This document shows positions 1 to 11,764 of a stretch of DNA of 64,000 bases, piece by piece (the stretch's first letter is position 1; every line of letters begins with the position of its first letter). The DNA is taken from NCBI GenBank assembly GCA_964469925.1, contig CAYXZL010000006.1:1-64000 (forward strand), written 5' to 3'. The position numbers were made by a program, and so were the translations under genes. The notes under the pieces were generated by a model that did no database searches, was not told where the DNA came from, and worked only from the letters and a program-made list of their open reading frames with translations. Source of the DNA: CAYXZL01 sp964469925. Lineage in GTDB: Bacteria > Patescibacteriota > Gracilibacteria > Absconditabacterales > Absconditicoccaceae.

Positions 1-558
1 CCATGGTCACAATACATAGAAAAACCCTAATCAGTTAGTTTTTATGACATAAAGACTACTATAACTATGTGCGATAAGCTCACCAGCCTTCTTCGTGGCA
101 CCATAAAGAGACAGGGGAGAATCTGTTTTGTTTTCTTCACTAAAAGGAGGAGTATTAGCTCAATAAACAGATGCACTAGAAGCATAAACAAAGTTTTTAA
201 CTCAATGATTTTTTGACAACTCCAAAATATTGTGGAATCAAACAATATTGGCTTGAATATAAGGAAAAGGGGTTTTCATACTATATCTTACACCAGCAAA
301 AGCAGCTAGATTCACAACATAATCAATAGTATAAGACGTAAATATGGAACTCAGACCTTCAAAATCTTCTAGATACGTGTGGTAAAACACAAAGTTCTCA
401 TTGTTTTCTAAAAGCTTTCTTCTTGCACGCTTAAGCTCAACATCATAATAATCATTTTCGGAATCTAAACCAACGACCTTATACCCATCATGCAAAAGTC
501 TGCTACACAAATGATAACCAATAAACCCACTAGATCAGGTAACCAAAACACACTTCAT
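1..558 (-). CDS. UDP-glucuronate 4-epimerase-like NAD-dependent epimerase (3' end outside window)
   Basis: An extended short-chain dehydrogenase that should epimerise UDP-glucuronate to UDP-galacturonate for surface polysaccharide. The N-terminus MKCVLVTGSSGFIGYHL carries the TGxxGFIG dinucleotide-binding motif. NDYYDVELK, AFAGVRYS, YASSASVYG and the catalytic SLYGATK (YxxxK) follow, in the order and spacing of the CapI/LspL type. Five or more family glycines are encoded by TGA, for example the G of VTGSSG. The gene runs off the window at position 1, where it reads GLGFFYVLGPW. The ATG at 556-558 starts exactly at the Rossmann strand. It lies 77 bp downstream of UDP-glucose dehydrogenase on the same strand, which makes the substrate for this step. 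Confidence 0.88.
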
Positions 559-635
559 AAAACAGCAAAAGAGCTAAAAGACAAAAATAAAACAATCTAT
601 AATCATTAGTACAGAGTATTACAATACGTCATACA

Positions 636-1964
636 TTACCTGCCGATGCCCTCATATATAAGTCAAAAAGAACGCACTAAAAGCTTATCCCAAATGTTTC
701 TACCATCAATCACAAGAGTGCCACGCATCAACTCTCTAATTCTAGAAAAATCAACACTTCTAAACTCATCCCATTCAGTTAACAATAAAAGGACGTCAGC
801 ACCACACAAAGCATCATAAGATGTTTTTGCATAACACAAAGAAGAAGAAGGACGAAAAAGTTGCTGAAAGTTTCATATTGCCTCTGGATCAAAAAGACTA
901 AGAGATCCAACCCCGGCATCTAACAGCTTGTGAACGATACTAATACTAGGAGCTTCCCTAATATCGTCAGTTTTTGGCTTAAAAGAAAGTCATCGAATCG
1001 CAACATGTAAAGAGTTTGAGATAGAAAGATATTTTGCCATTTTCTCCAAGACAATTGTCTTTTGCAATTCATTGACCCTATCCACCTCCCTAATAACCGA
1101 AAAAGAAAAACCCGCATCAGATCAACTTGCAATAAGGGCCTTCACGTCCTTGGGAAAGCAGCTTCAACCATAACCAATTCATGCATGCAAAAACCTTGGT
1201 CAAATTCTCTTGTCACTACCAATACCATAAGTGACATCATCAATCGACGCTCAAACTAATTCACAATAGTTAGCGATTTCGTTAATAAAACTAATTTTTG
1301 TCGCCAAATAAGCATTCGAAGCATATTTAATTAATTCAGCAGATCTATGATCAGTAAAAAAGATAGAGCTATAAGTCCTCAGTATTGGTCTATAAACCTC
1401 AGTCATCAAAGACTTTGCATGTTCACTCGAAAGACCACAAATAACTCTATCTGGAAGAACAAAATCTTTAATAGCACATCATTCCCTCAAGAACTCCGGA
1501 TTACTAACAACCTCAAACCAAAGACTTTCCTTCCCTTGCTCAATTAAAACAGATTTAATACGATCGGTGCAGCGATCAGCAGTACCAACAGGAACAGTAG
1601 ATTTATTGACCAGAACCTTGGGGCGATCAAGATGGAATGCAAACGAGTCAGCGACTTGGTCGATATAAACCAAATCTGCCCTATCATTGTTCTCCTTGTC
1701 TGGAGGAGTACCTACTGCATTAAAAACAACATCCCCAAAAACAACTCATTCACGATCATCAGAAGAAAACCTCAACCTTCCCTCACTCATATTTCTGACA
1801 ACAAGTTCCGTAAGACCAGGTTCATAAATGGGGATAATACCGTCACGCAAATTCAATATTTTGGACTCATCTATATCTACACACAAAACATCATGTCACT
1901 GTTCAGCCAAACACGTACCTGTCACTAATCAAACATAACCCACACCAAAAACACTAATTTTCAT
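636..1964 (-). CDS. ugd: UDP-glucose 6-dehydrogenase
   Basis: Oxidises UDP-glucose to UDP-glucuronate with two NAD+. The 442-residue protein starts MKISVFGVGYVGLVTGTCLA (Rossmann GxGYVG), contains STVPVGT and NPEFLRE, and ends with the family's usual tail, here IDGRNIWD then YEGIGR. The catalytic cysteine is about residue 269 in GGSCFPKD, where the second glycine is a TGA codon. Length and domain order (NAD-binding, dimerisation, UDP-binding) are typical. Its start is 17 bp after the CutA-like gene stop, so it is probably co-transcribed with gyrA and cutA, and it feeds the epimerase downstream. Confidence 0.95.
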
Positions 1965-1981
1965 CAAAAAAAGGTATTAAA

Positions 1982-2290
1982 TTAAGAAACAGTCACCTCC
2001 ATATTGTTCGAAAATAAAACAGACAACTCGAGACTCTTCAAGGGATGGTCTTTGAAGAAAAATGCCTCTAACTGACTTCTCTTAGTCTTATCATAACGAA
2101 TAATCAAGAGCTTCTCTTCAGTAACAACTACTTGTTTTTCTACTACAGTGTAAGACTTAACATAGTTAATGCGTCTAACACTGGCTACAGCTCAACTTTT
2201 CAAAAGTCAAACAATAAACCTCTTGAGAGCTCTCCCGTCTCATCCATAAGAGCATATAATCTGTTCCTGCAAAAGAGAGTCGTCTGCCAT
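1982..2290 (-). CDS. cutA: CutA-like divalent-ion tolerance family protein
   Basis: A 102-residue protein with the layout of CutA1: an early GRALKR helix start, then SGAVASVRRIN, then VEKQVVVTEEKLLIIRYDK, where CutA has its ExxLxxKT strand, and HPLKSLELSVL, where CutA has HPYExPE. CutA1 proteins are small ferredoxin-like trimers linked to copper tolerance, with an unsettled biochemical role. Four TGA codons are read as glycine. The stop of gyrA is 42 bp upstream and ugd begins 17 bp downstream. The family assignment rests on this pattern only and the sequence is diverged. A different small alpha-beta protein is possible. Confidence 0.6.
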
Positions 2291-2332
2291 AAAGAAACAA
2301 CAGCCAATAAAAATAAAAGGAACTATAAAACA

Positions 2333-4828
2333 CTAACCAACAAGATCGACTCACAAATTCTCTTCATCGTGTTCAAAAAGAGGGTCTTCTCATTTCTCAG
2401 TCTTTCTTTCGTCCTTGTACTTCATATTTTCTTCCTTTTCCTCTCGTGGCCTGTAAGCAAGTTCTATATCCTTGCTTGCTAAAGGATGAAGAGGTGCCTG
2501 TGGTCAGGCTAAAAAAATATCATCACTACTAACTGTCTCTATAGTACCACCTTGCAATCTCATCCTCACCTTTCCTTCTATTACAGACATCCCTCCTTGT
2601 ATTTTTTCTCCTTTGGAAACATCTGCCCATTGATCACCATGTTTAGCTCTTTTTCGTATTCTCAAATCCTCAATATTCAAAAGTTTCGCCTGTCTTTTTC
2701 AATAAATCATGAGAAAAGGCTCACGCTTATAAACAAACATATCTGCGATTTCGTCCTTGTCTTCCAAATCTATAGCCTTTACTCAGCCGGCAGTTTTACC
2801 CATATCTCTAACTTCCTCCTCTCAAAAAATAAGTCAAATTCACTTTTTAGTAACTACAGCTAACATATCTCATTCAACCACAGGCCTCACTGCTACAATG
2901 TACTCACCAGATGCAAGACCCATACAAATTGTAGGAAACTTTTTGAAATTCAACAACAACTCCTTCTTAATTTTTTTTAGACTATTGTTGTTGGTTAAAA
3001 AACACAAGTACTTATAGTCCGCTTGAGAAACAGTCCTAGCAAAGACAACATCTCACGTAAGCCCATAATGTTTTTTAAGATCCAATGCAGTCTGGTTAAC
3101 CTTGTAAGATCACAAATCTTTCAATCTTTCAACAACCAATTCACCCTTATTAGTGATAACCAAAAGCTTATCTTGGTTATGAGTATAAATGAGTTCCAAG
3201 GTCTCATCAGGGATAGCTAATATTCTTGATTGATACAAAACTCTAACAGTATGATCATCACCGACCCATAAAATGACATCCTCTTTAATCTTATCGGCAG
3301 CATCTTTCATTGCTTTCAAACTACCACTCAAATCATATACACTCATATCATTAGAAAGCTGAGTTCTTCTTTCATCACCATATTTTAGTTTAATTTCCAG
3401 CAACTCATCTTTTACAACCGTATCACGTTTGAGTGGATCTGCCAATAATCACTCTAAATAGTCAATAAGTTTCCTCTTTTCATCAATTTCATCCAATACT
3501 TTTTGAATTTCCAAACCAACAAGAGACTGTAATCTCATCTGCAAAATATATTCTGATTGCACTTCTGTGAAAGTAAATTTCTCTACCAAAGCTAGTTTAG
3601 CCTCATCTTTTGTTGCTGATCCTCTAATAGTAGCTATCACGTCATCCAAAATATCAATAGCCTTCTTCAAACCTTCCAAAATATGAAGTCTGTCTTTAGC
3701 TTTTTGCAACAAAAAGGCTGACCTTCTATCAACCACCTTCCTTCTAAATTCAACAAACTCTGCCAAAAGATCAGCAATATTAAGCATCCTTGGTTGAATG
3801 CCTCATTCAATCAACGTAACATTATTGATGTTAAAGTTTGACTGGAGTTCAGTATACTTATACAACTGCATAAGAATCTTGTTGGGGTCAATTCACTTCT
3901 TAAGAGTAATCACAACTCTAATCAAGTTTTTACTAGACTCATCGGTAATATCAGTAACACCATTAATTTTCTTATTAACAACCAAGTCACCTATTTTTGC
4001 AACCAAGTTCGATTTATTGACCAAATAAGGTATTTCATCAATAACAATAAGAGTATCACCCTTTTTTTGCTCCAAATGCGTTTTTCAGCGAGTAACAATA
4101 GAACCTCTTCATTTCTTATAAACCTCTCTGATAGAGTCTCTATCAAACATTATTCAACCAGTAGGAAAATCTGGTCCTTGAATAATATCCATAAGAGAAT
4201 CCACGCTAACATCCGGATTATCGATCATCAAAAGGGATGCATCAACTACTTCATTAAGATTATGAGGTGCCATATTGGTGGCCATTCATACAGCAATACC
4301 CATAGTCCCATTGCAAAGATGATTAGGAAATCTTGTAGGAAGCATAATCGGCTCCTGCAAGCTACCATCAAAATTATCCCTCCAATCAATAGTATTCAGC
4401 TCCAAATCGGACAACATTTCTTCAGCGAGTTTGGTGAGCCTGGCCTCAGTATACCTCATGGCTGCAGCACCATCACCATCAATACTGCCAAAATTTCCCT
4501 GTCAATCGATAAGTGGATATCTCAAAGAGAAAGGCTGAGCAAGACGCACCATAGCATCATAGACACTCGTATCTCCATGAGGATGATATTTACCCAAGAC
4601 TTCTCACACTATCCTGGCAGACTTCTTGTGACTACTGTTATGAAAAACTTTGATTTCATACATCGCATACAAAATTCTTCTCAAAACAGGCTTAAGTCAA
4701 TCTCTAGTATCTGGTAAGGCACGAGAAACAATCACACTCATAGCATAATCGATATAAGACTGAGTGAGCTCTTCAGTGATACCATGTGGTACAACAGACG
4801 TGTCGAGATCTCCTTCCAACAATGACAT
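2333..4828 (-). CDS. gyrA: DNA gyrase subunit A
   Basis: The breakage-reunion subunit of gyrase. The 831-residue product starts MSLLEGDLDTSVVPHGITEE and contains SYIDYAMSVIVSRALPDTRD, KYHPHGDTSVYDAM and the catalytic tyrosine at about residue 126 in AAMRYTE. The long tower and coiled-coil region is followed by a C-terminal beta-pinwheel with repeated blade motifs such as LLVITNKGE and MLAVVTKK. I chose the ATG at 4826-4828. An upstream in-frame ATG at 4936 would add a hydrophobic stretch not seen in GyrA. It is divergent from pheT across a 153 bp gap and heads a likely operon gyrA-cutA-ugd-epimerase. The partner gyrB is at 9834. Confidence 0.97.
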
Positions 4829-4981
4829 GGAAATTTTGGTAAACAAGAAAATAAACAAACTAGTTGCAAATATGAAAATTTGGGCCTGCTTTGCAAGGGC
4901 AGTAATCAAAACGGCTAAAACTCTTTGAAAAAGCAAAACACATCACTATCGTCCAGGCTGTATTTATACCATCTATGATCA

Positions 4982-7513
4982 ATGTATTACTCAAACAATC
5001 TCATAAAACAATTCATAAACATCAACGATACCATTGAATCACTAGCAAAACACCTCACACTAAAAACATGTGAAATAGAAAACATCAAACAAAGAAAGAT
5101 CCCCGAAACAGTAATAATCGGGAAAGTTTCTGAAGTAAAAAAACATCCTAACGCAGACAAACTAAACATATGTAAAGTAGATTGTGGAACACATGGCACA
5201 TACCAAATTTGTACAGCAGCAGAAAATATTGCTAGCAACTTTTACGTACCAATTGCACTTCCTGGAACCTATCTGCCTCATATCCAAGTAGAAATCCAGA
5301 CAAGAGAAATGAGATGAGAAAAATCTAATGGCATGATCTGTGCAAAGGAAGAATTGGGCATCGAAGAAGACCTCGACATCCATGGTATACGAAACATGCA
5401 ACAGGCAACAAAAACACAGTGAGCACTATACGATTTCGCAGATATCTCAGATCAAGATCTTGGCAAAAGCCTGACCAACAAATACCCACGACTCAATGAC
5501 ACAATAATAGACGTAGACAACAAAACTATTACCAATAGACCAGATTTAACCTGACATTTCGGAATAGCACAAGAAATATACGCAATTTACCAAACTCATA
5601 ACGAGGGAAGTATAAAAAGTACTTCGTGATTAGAAAAGTATAAAACACAACTAACACAATCAATTACCACACATTGAACAGTGTCGGTAAAGAGCAACAA
5701 AGTAAGATCCTACACAACAATATCAGTTCCATCAATACGCATACAACAATCATGATTACAAACAAGACTGAACCTAATAGACCTAGGTTTTCAAGCAAGA
5801 AATAATTGGGTGGACTTCTCCAATTACTTTATGATCACCACGGGTCAGCCAATACACTGCTTTGACCAAGCAAAGATAGAAGGAAACATAATAGTTAGAG
5901 AAGCAACAGATGGAGAAGAATTCATAGATTTGTTTGATAAAGTCCATGTGCTCCAAACAGGAGACATAGTCATAAGCGACCAAAACAAGATCTTGGCACT
6001 AGCAGGCATTGTAGGAGGTAAAAGCTCTGGCATTACAGACAACACACAAAACATTATTATTGAAATAGCAAACTTCGATCCAATTATAACAAGAAAAACC
6101 GCAATTAGGCTATGACTAAGGACCGATGCAATCATGAGATTTGAAAAAAACATAAACCCGACCTACACACAGCAATGTATTGCAATACTTCTAGACATGT
6201 TGCAAACCGACAACAATCAGCTAGGAGTCGAAAAGGGGGGAGTCAAGATACACCAGTACACGCAATCTCAACAAAACTTAAATACAATATCATACAACAA
6301 CAACATCATCACACAAAGAATTTTCGGAAACTCTAAAGAATATTTTGACAAGGTTATCACACATATCTTAACTAACATCGGTTGTACAATAAGTGAAAAT
6401 CAATCCGAAGCACAAATACCCACACGAAGATGACCTGACGATCTCACACTGCCAGAAGACTTGGAAGAAGAAGTGGCAAGAATATATGGCTATGAAAAAA
6501 TAACAGTTCAAAACATCATCAAACCCACAACGATACCACATTACAACCCCATAGAATTAGTACAAAATATAGTAGAAGACGTAATTGATAAAAACAATTG
6601 TGATCTGGTCGAAATATATCCACGAACTACAGACAAGAGTCTCGACATCTTCGAAGTAGACAAAAAAAGATTGCTAAGAAAAATCAATGCTCTTGCTCCA
6701 GACATGTCATATCTAAGCGACAGTACAATCTACAATCTACTGATTCAAATACAAAAAAATGCAAAGTTTTTTAATGAATTGAGATTGGCAACGATCACCG
6801 AGGTACAAGCGAAAAAAAACTCAACAGAGGCTTTCAATATGATATACGGAAACACTTATATAACACCCAATACCATTGAATCCAAACAACTAGGGGTCCT
6901 AGAATACAAAAAAAAAGAAAATCAGCGAAACCAGGACACACTTCTTCAGTGCAAAAAAATAGCGACAGATATCATCAAGAAAATATCCTGAGAAATAGGA
7001 AATACAAATATTACAATGAAACCCACAGACTGCAAATATTTCCATCCCAATAAACAAGCAGTCATACTACACAACAAAACAACAATAGGTTTCCTGGGTC
7101 AGCTACACCCTCTTATTCTCGAGCAATATAAAATAGAGCCACACAGTCAAGCGACATACCTATCACTAGATCTAGCGACACTAACACACAGCCTGCAAAC
7201 CAAACAAAACTACTCATACGAAACATTGCAAGACCAGATTCTTGAAAGAGACTTATCATTTGTCATAGAAAGAGCACAAAAGTTCACTGACCTTATCGAA
7301 AGCATACAGCAAACCGAACAAATCAGTAAAGTAAGTATATTCGATATATACCAGTGAAAACAACTACCAGAGAACAAAAAATCAATCGCACTACAAATCA
7401 CCATCAAGGGTAGCGGAACAATGACCACGGAGGATATCAACACTATTATGGGAAAAGCTATTAAAAATGGAGAAAAGACTGGTGCAATACTGAGAAAAAA
7501 CTTCCAAAGCTAA
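4982..7513 (+). CDS. pheT: phenylalanine--tRNA ligase subunit beta
   Basis: The large subunit of the heterotetrameric enzyme that charges tRNA-Phe (843 residues). The N-terminal EMAP-type tRNA-binding fold is visible as HPNADKLNICKVDCG, then EMRGEKSNGMICA, where the first G is TGA. The B3/B4 editing region (NRPDLTGHFGIAQE, GQPIHCFDQAKI), the B5 region (LPEDLEEEVARIYGYEKI) and the C-terminal ferredoxin-fold anticodon-binding domain (ILERDLSFVIE through GAILRKNFQS) are all present, so the chain is full length. pheS is not in this window. It starts 153 bp from the divergent gyrA and converges on a minus-strand hypothetical gene. Confidence 0.96.
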
Positions 7514-7562
7514 AAACCAAGGCCCTCACAGTACAAAAAAAACCAAGTAAGTTTAGTATAGG

Positions 7563-7964
7563 CTACATAGTATGCATCTTATAAATCTTCGGGAGTAATC
7601 AATCTTTCTTTTTCTTAACATAAAGAGAGTAACCAGCAAGAGAGGTAACAAAGCATCGATCAGCATCATCTACAACATCCAAATCAATCTCCGGAAGATG
7701 GCCAAGATAAGCCTCTTCCCCAAAAAATTTCACAAAAGTACGAACCGTGGAAAGTGGATTACACATATCATGAAACACCAACAGTGCCCTTAAACCTCAC
7801 TCTGTTTGAACATCCTTCGCCAACTGCTCCAAATCCATAGTTCATTCAGGGAAAATAGTTTTCCACCAGTCAGGATCAGAGGGGACCACAAGGCTCTGAG
7901 CATAGAGCTGTAAACCATTAATGGGAAGAGCATCTCAAGAGGAACTTAAAGCAACTTCACTCAT
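7563..7964 (-). CDS. hypothetical protein, 133 aa
   Basis: I do not recognise this family. The reading frame is open with TGA as glycine from an ATG at 7962-7964 (MSEVALSSSGDALPING) to TAG at 7563-7565. The protein is acidic in its second half (LPEIDLDVVDDADRC), has no membrane segment, and ends in a lysine cluster before YKMHTM. A TTGACA hexamer on the minus strand (7993-7998) lies 16 bp from TATTTG at 7971-7976, close enough to the start that the transcript could be nearly leaderless. It converges on pheT with a 49 bp gap. Composition and TGA use match the neighbours. Confidence 0.55.
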
Positions 7965-8145
7965 GTAAATCAAATAAGTTTAAAAGACACAATGTCAATA
8001 AATAAAAAAGAGGTGTTTACAATACGTTAATCGAGCAAAGAACAGATAAAAAAACACAAAATCAATTCCACATTCATATATGCATAAAAAAAACAAATAA
8101 TCATAGACTTACACAAAGATTTCAATAAAAAAACAAAAAAAATTT

Positions 8146-8607
8146 ATGAATAGAGTAAACATGTGATATCGAGAACGACTGAAGGGACAATACGAAAAAG
8201 TAAGCGATAGAGCACGACGTTCAGACAGAGCAGCACTACTAACAGGTAAACAATATACTGAAGCCGAAATAGCAAGAGCCCTGTTTCTCAGGAAAGAGTC
8301 AGGATACGCTCAAGAGATAAAAATAAACGACATTCCGCTAAACGCTAATCAATTCAACGATTGAATAGTTAGTTTACAAAATGTAGATCCTAGTACAGTA
8401 CAATTCGAAGATGTTTGGGATACCCCACAACAATTGACAATAAAACCCCTTCAAAAAGGAGTTTATGAAGTAATAAGTCGGGAAGGTCCACTCAAAAACG
8501 CAAGAGCAGAATGATGAGGCACAGCTGGGAATCCCCTAAAAGACGTTGATAGTAAAATACCATGACAGTACTTTGCATGATCTGGAGGCAATAGCAAACC
8601 CACATAA
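8146..8607 (+). CDS. hypothetical protein with glycine-rich tail, 153 aa
   Basis: Unrecognised. It starts ATG at 8146 (MNRVNMGYRERLKGQYEKVS), is basic at the N-terminus, has a mixed alpha-beta middle (DVWDTPQQLTIKPLQKGVYE) and ends in a glycine-rich tail (AEGGGTAGNPLKD, then FAGSGGNSKPT). Several tail glycines are TGA codons, two of them adjacent. There is no signal peptide or membrane helix. The stop is 16 bp from that of the convergent DUF1846 gene. The 180 bp upstream is very A-rich with no clear consensus promoter. The frame looks real because it is long and uses TGA as the neighbours do. Confidence 0.5.
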
Positions 8608-8623
8608 CCCTAATGACAAAAGA

Positions 8624-9688
8624 TTACCACTCTATGCATCTTTTTTCCAACTCATCACATTTCTCGACCCAAGACTGTTTTCCTTCGCCTCTAGCGACCA
8701 TTTGCTCATACCATTTTTTCCTTCTCACAATTTCATCCAAACATGCTTTTTGAACAACAACCTCATCAGTAATGCAAAAGCCGGCTTGATTAATACCCAT
8801 ATCAGTAGGTGAACGATAGTACTGCATATGATTATCTGATCAAATTATTTTAGCAATCAATCAAGTAATGATGGGAAAAGCCTCCACATCTCTATTGTAA
8901 TTAACAACTTTCTCACCATAAGCCTGTTCATAAAAAGTATCAATGCAGTTATAGTCTCCTATATCAGCAGTAGCAGCCTCGTAAGCTAAATTAACAGGAT
9001 GATCAAGAGGTAGATTCCAAATAGGAAAAGTTTCGTACTTTGCATAACCAGAATCCAATCACTGTTGATGGTCAAGATAAACTTGTCCGAGACAAGTAGA
9101 CATTTTACCACTATTTGATGCGGCACCAGTAACTAAAATGAGGTTTTTGTCTGTTTCGATATAATCATCTCAACCAAATCATTGGTTGCTTAAAATGGAA
9201 CTAACGTCAGAGGGATAGCCTTGAATAAGATACCTACGATAACAATCATAACCTAATCATTCCAAGTTTTCAATAAACGAATCAACACGACTCCTAGAAG
9301 CAGCATGACTAACTTTATTAACGACCACCATAGGACTTTGCCCCAATTCAGAGGTAATAGTCTCCAACATTGACATAACATAGGTCTCATAATCTATATC
9401 TTCATTACTCATTTGCCTGTTATGAATAATATCATCAGCATTAACACAAAAGAGTATAACCGCATAATCAATGAGATCACGAAAGATTCTCACTTTCGTA
9501 TCAAGTAAAAAGCCTGGCAAAACTCTAGCAGCATGAGGATCACGCAAAAACTTACCCCCAATCTCCAAATAAACTTTTCCTTCAAACAAAGCTAACCTGT
9601 CTTCAATTGCTTCAGTTTGCATACGAATATAATCAAGACCATCAAAACCTTTATGCGAAAATTTAACAATATCCGACTGGTTGATCAT
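8624..9688 (-). CDS. DUF1846 family protein, C-terminally short
   Basis: Matches the DUF1846 family of conserved cytoplasmic proteins without an assigned reaction. Matching blocks are KVYLEIGGKFLRDPHAARVL, ADDIIHNRQMSNEDIDY, NLILVTGAASNSGKMSTCLG (a P-loop-like segment), YAKYETFPIWNLPLDHPVNL, YNRDVEAFPI and SPTDMGINQAGFCITDE. The order is intact, but the protein stops at 354 residues after KRCIEW, whereas family members are usually about 500 residues. The missing part is the C-terminal third. TGA-encoded glycines occur throughout. It is divergent from gyrB (145 bp apart). The start ATG at 9686-9688 places the conserved GFDGLDYIRMQ block near the N-terminus as in relatives. Confidence 0.85.
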
Positions 9689-9833
9689 GAACCATAAGCA
9701 AAAATAAATCTACACCAAGTATATAATCAAAACTACCAAATCACAAATTTGGAGCACTAATTACAATTGTATTAGCTCAATAAATACATATAAGATGGGT
9801 GGCAAAACACAAATTTACTCATGATTTTTTTTA

Positions 9834-11741
9834 ATGTCACAAAATTACGACGCATCACAAATCAAAGTACTAGAGGGACTGGAACCCGTAAGGCAAAGAC
9901 CATGAATGTATATATGATCTACAGACATCAAGGGCTTACATCACTTAATACAAGAAATAGTAGACAATGCAGTAGACGAATCACTAGGGGGTTTTTGTAC
10001 ACACATAACGACAATATTACACAACGATGGTTCAGTAAGTGTCTTAGATAATGGAAGAGGCATCCCAGTCGACAAACACCCAAAAACAGGAAAATCAGCA
10101 CTAGAAACAGTGTTTACTGTCTTGCATGCATGATGAAAATTTGACAAAGGCGTGTACAAGATATCATGATGATTACATGGAGTAGGAGCATCAGTCGTTA
10201 ATGCTTTATCAGAACGACTAGAGGTTTGCGTTCATAAAAACGGAAAACTATATAAACAAACATACAAAAGAGGAATAACAGACGGAGAATTAGAAATAGT
10301 AGGTGAAACAACTCACTCGTGAACAACAGTAAGATTTAAGCCAGACAAAACAATATTTGAAACAGTAGATTTCCAACAAGCAACAGAATTGGCGAGGATG
10401 AAACACGGTGCATACCTGACACCCTGAGTCACATTCACCCTAGTAAATGAAAAAACAAAGCTCAAAAAGAGATTCTGTTTCGATGGATGAATCAAAACAT
10501 GGTTACAAAACCTAGTCGCTGAACAAAAAAGCATAGGGAACCAATTCAATATCACAGCAGAAGCAGAAAATGTTGCGATAGATATATGCTTCCAATATGT
10601 CGACAGTAGCACAGGTAACGTTTTTTCTTTCGTAAATAATGTTGCAACTCCAGATTGAGGAACCCATGAATTATGATTCAAGTCAGCATTGTTGTCAGTT
10701 ATTAATGAAATAGCACTAGAAAAGGAATTGATAGATAAAAAAATTGGAGAATTCACTTACGGTGACATTACTGACTGACTATACACTATAGTTACTGTAA
10801 AAGTACCAGAACCGCAATTCCAAGGCCAAACAAAAGGCAGATTAGGAAACAGTTACGTAAGAACACAAGTAGAAAAAGTCGTATACGATTACCTCAAACA
10901 GTTTTTCACACACAACGAAGAAGCATTCGATCTCATTTGTCAAAAAATCATGCTGAGTGCAAAAGCAAGATTTGCAGCGAAAATGGCCAAAGAAACAGTA
11001 CTAAGAAAAAATGCATTAATGGGTTGAGTACTCCCAGGAAAGCTATCAGACTGTTCAAGAAAAGGGAAAAAAAACACAGAACTATATATCGTGGAGGGGA
11101 ATAGTGCTTGATGAAGTGCAAAACAATGACGCGATAGCTCATTTCAAGCAATCTTACCACTAAGAGGAAAAATTTTAAATACAGAACAGGCACTCATAGA
11201 TAAAATACTAGAAAATAAAGAAGTAAAATCACTTATCCTAGCAATAGGAGCAGGAATCAAAGAAAACTTCGACCTCGAATGATTGAGATACGAAAAAATA
11301 ATTATCATGACTGATGCAGATGTCGATTGAGCACACATTAGAACATTACTGCTAACATTCTTTTTTCGCTACATGAAACCTCTAATCGATCACGGACATC
11401 TCTATATAGCAGTACCACCCATATACAAATTTAAGCAAGGCAAGAAAGAGGAGTATATATATCCCCCTATACTAGAGGAAACAATAGAGCAACTACTGAT
11501 AAAAAACGGTTTCGAAACAGGAAAAACAAATATTCAAAGATACAAAGGTCTAGGAGAGATGAACGCAGACCAATTACGAGAAACCACCATGGATCCATCC
11601 AGTAGAAAAATGCTCCAGGTAAAAATAGAAGACGCAGAAGAAGCAGATAGACTATTTCGCATATTGATGGGCAAAGATGTCGCTTCTAGAAAACACTTCA
11701 TTCTAACGCGTGCAAAGACAGTAAAAGAATTAGATGTTTAG
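9834..11741 (+). CDS. gyrB: DNA gyrase subunit B
   Basis: The ATPase subunit of gyrase, 635 residues. The GHKL motifs are plain: EIVDNAVDES, VLDNGRGIPVDKHPKTGKSA, and GGLHGVGASVVNALS. The TOPRIM domain has ELYIVEGNSAGGSAKQGRD and [20 protein letters not shown]. The C-terminal block QRYKGLGEMNADQL is present. Eleven or more glycines are TGA, including both in QRPGMYIGST. The ATG at 9834 is supported because MSQNYDASQIKVLEGLEPVR matches the family N-terminus. An ATG at 9821 is in another frame. ligA follows after 23 bp and is probably co-transcribed. Confidence 0.97.
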
Positions 11742-11764
11742 AGTCTTACAAAGTTTTTCAAAAT

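Noticed and set aside
4829..4936. Longer GyrA start at 4936
   Set aside because: The additional 36 residues form a hydrophobic stretch not seen in any GyrA, and the normal N-terminus begins at the ATG at 4828.
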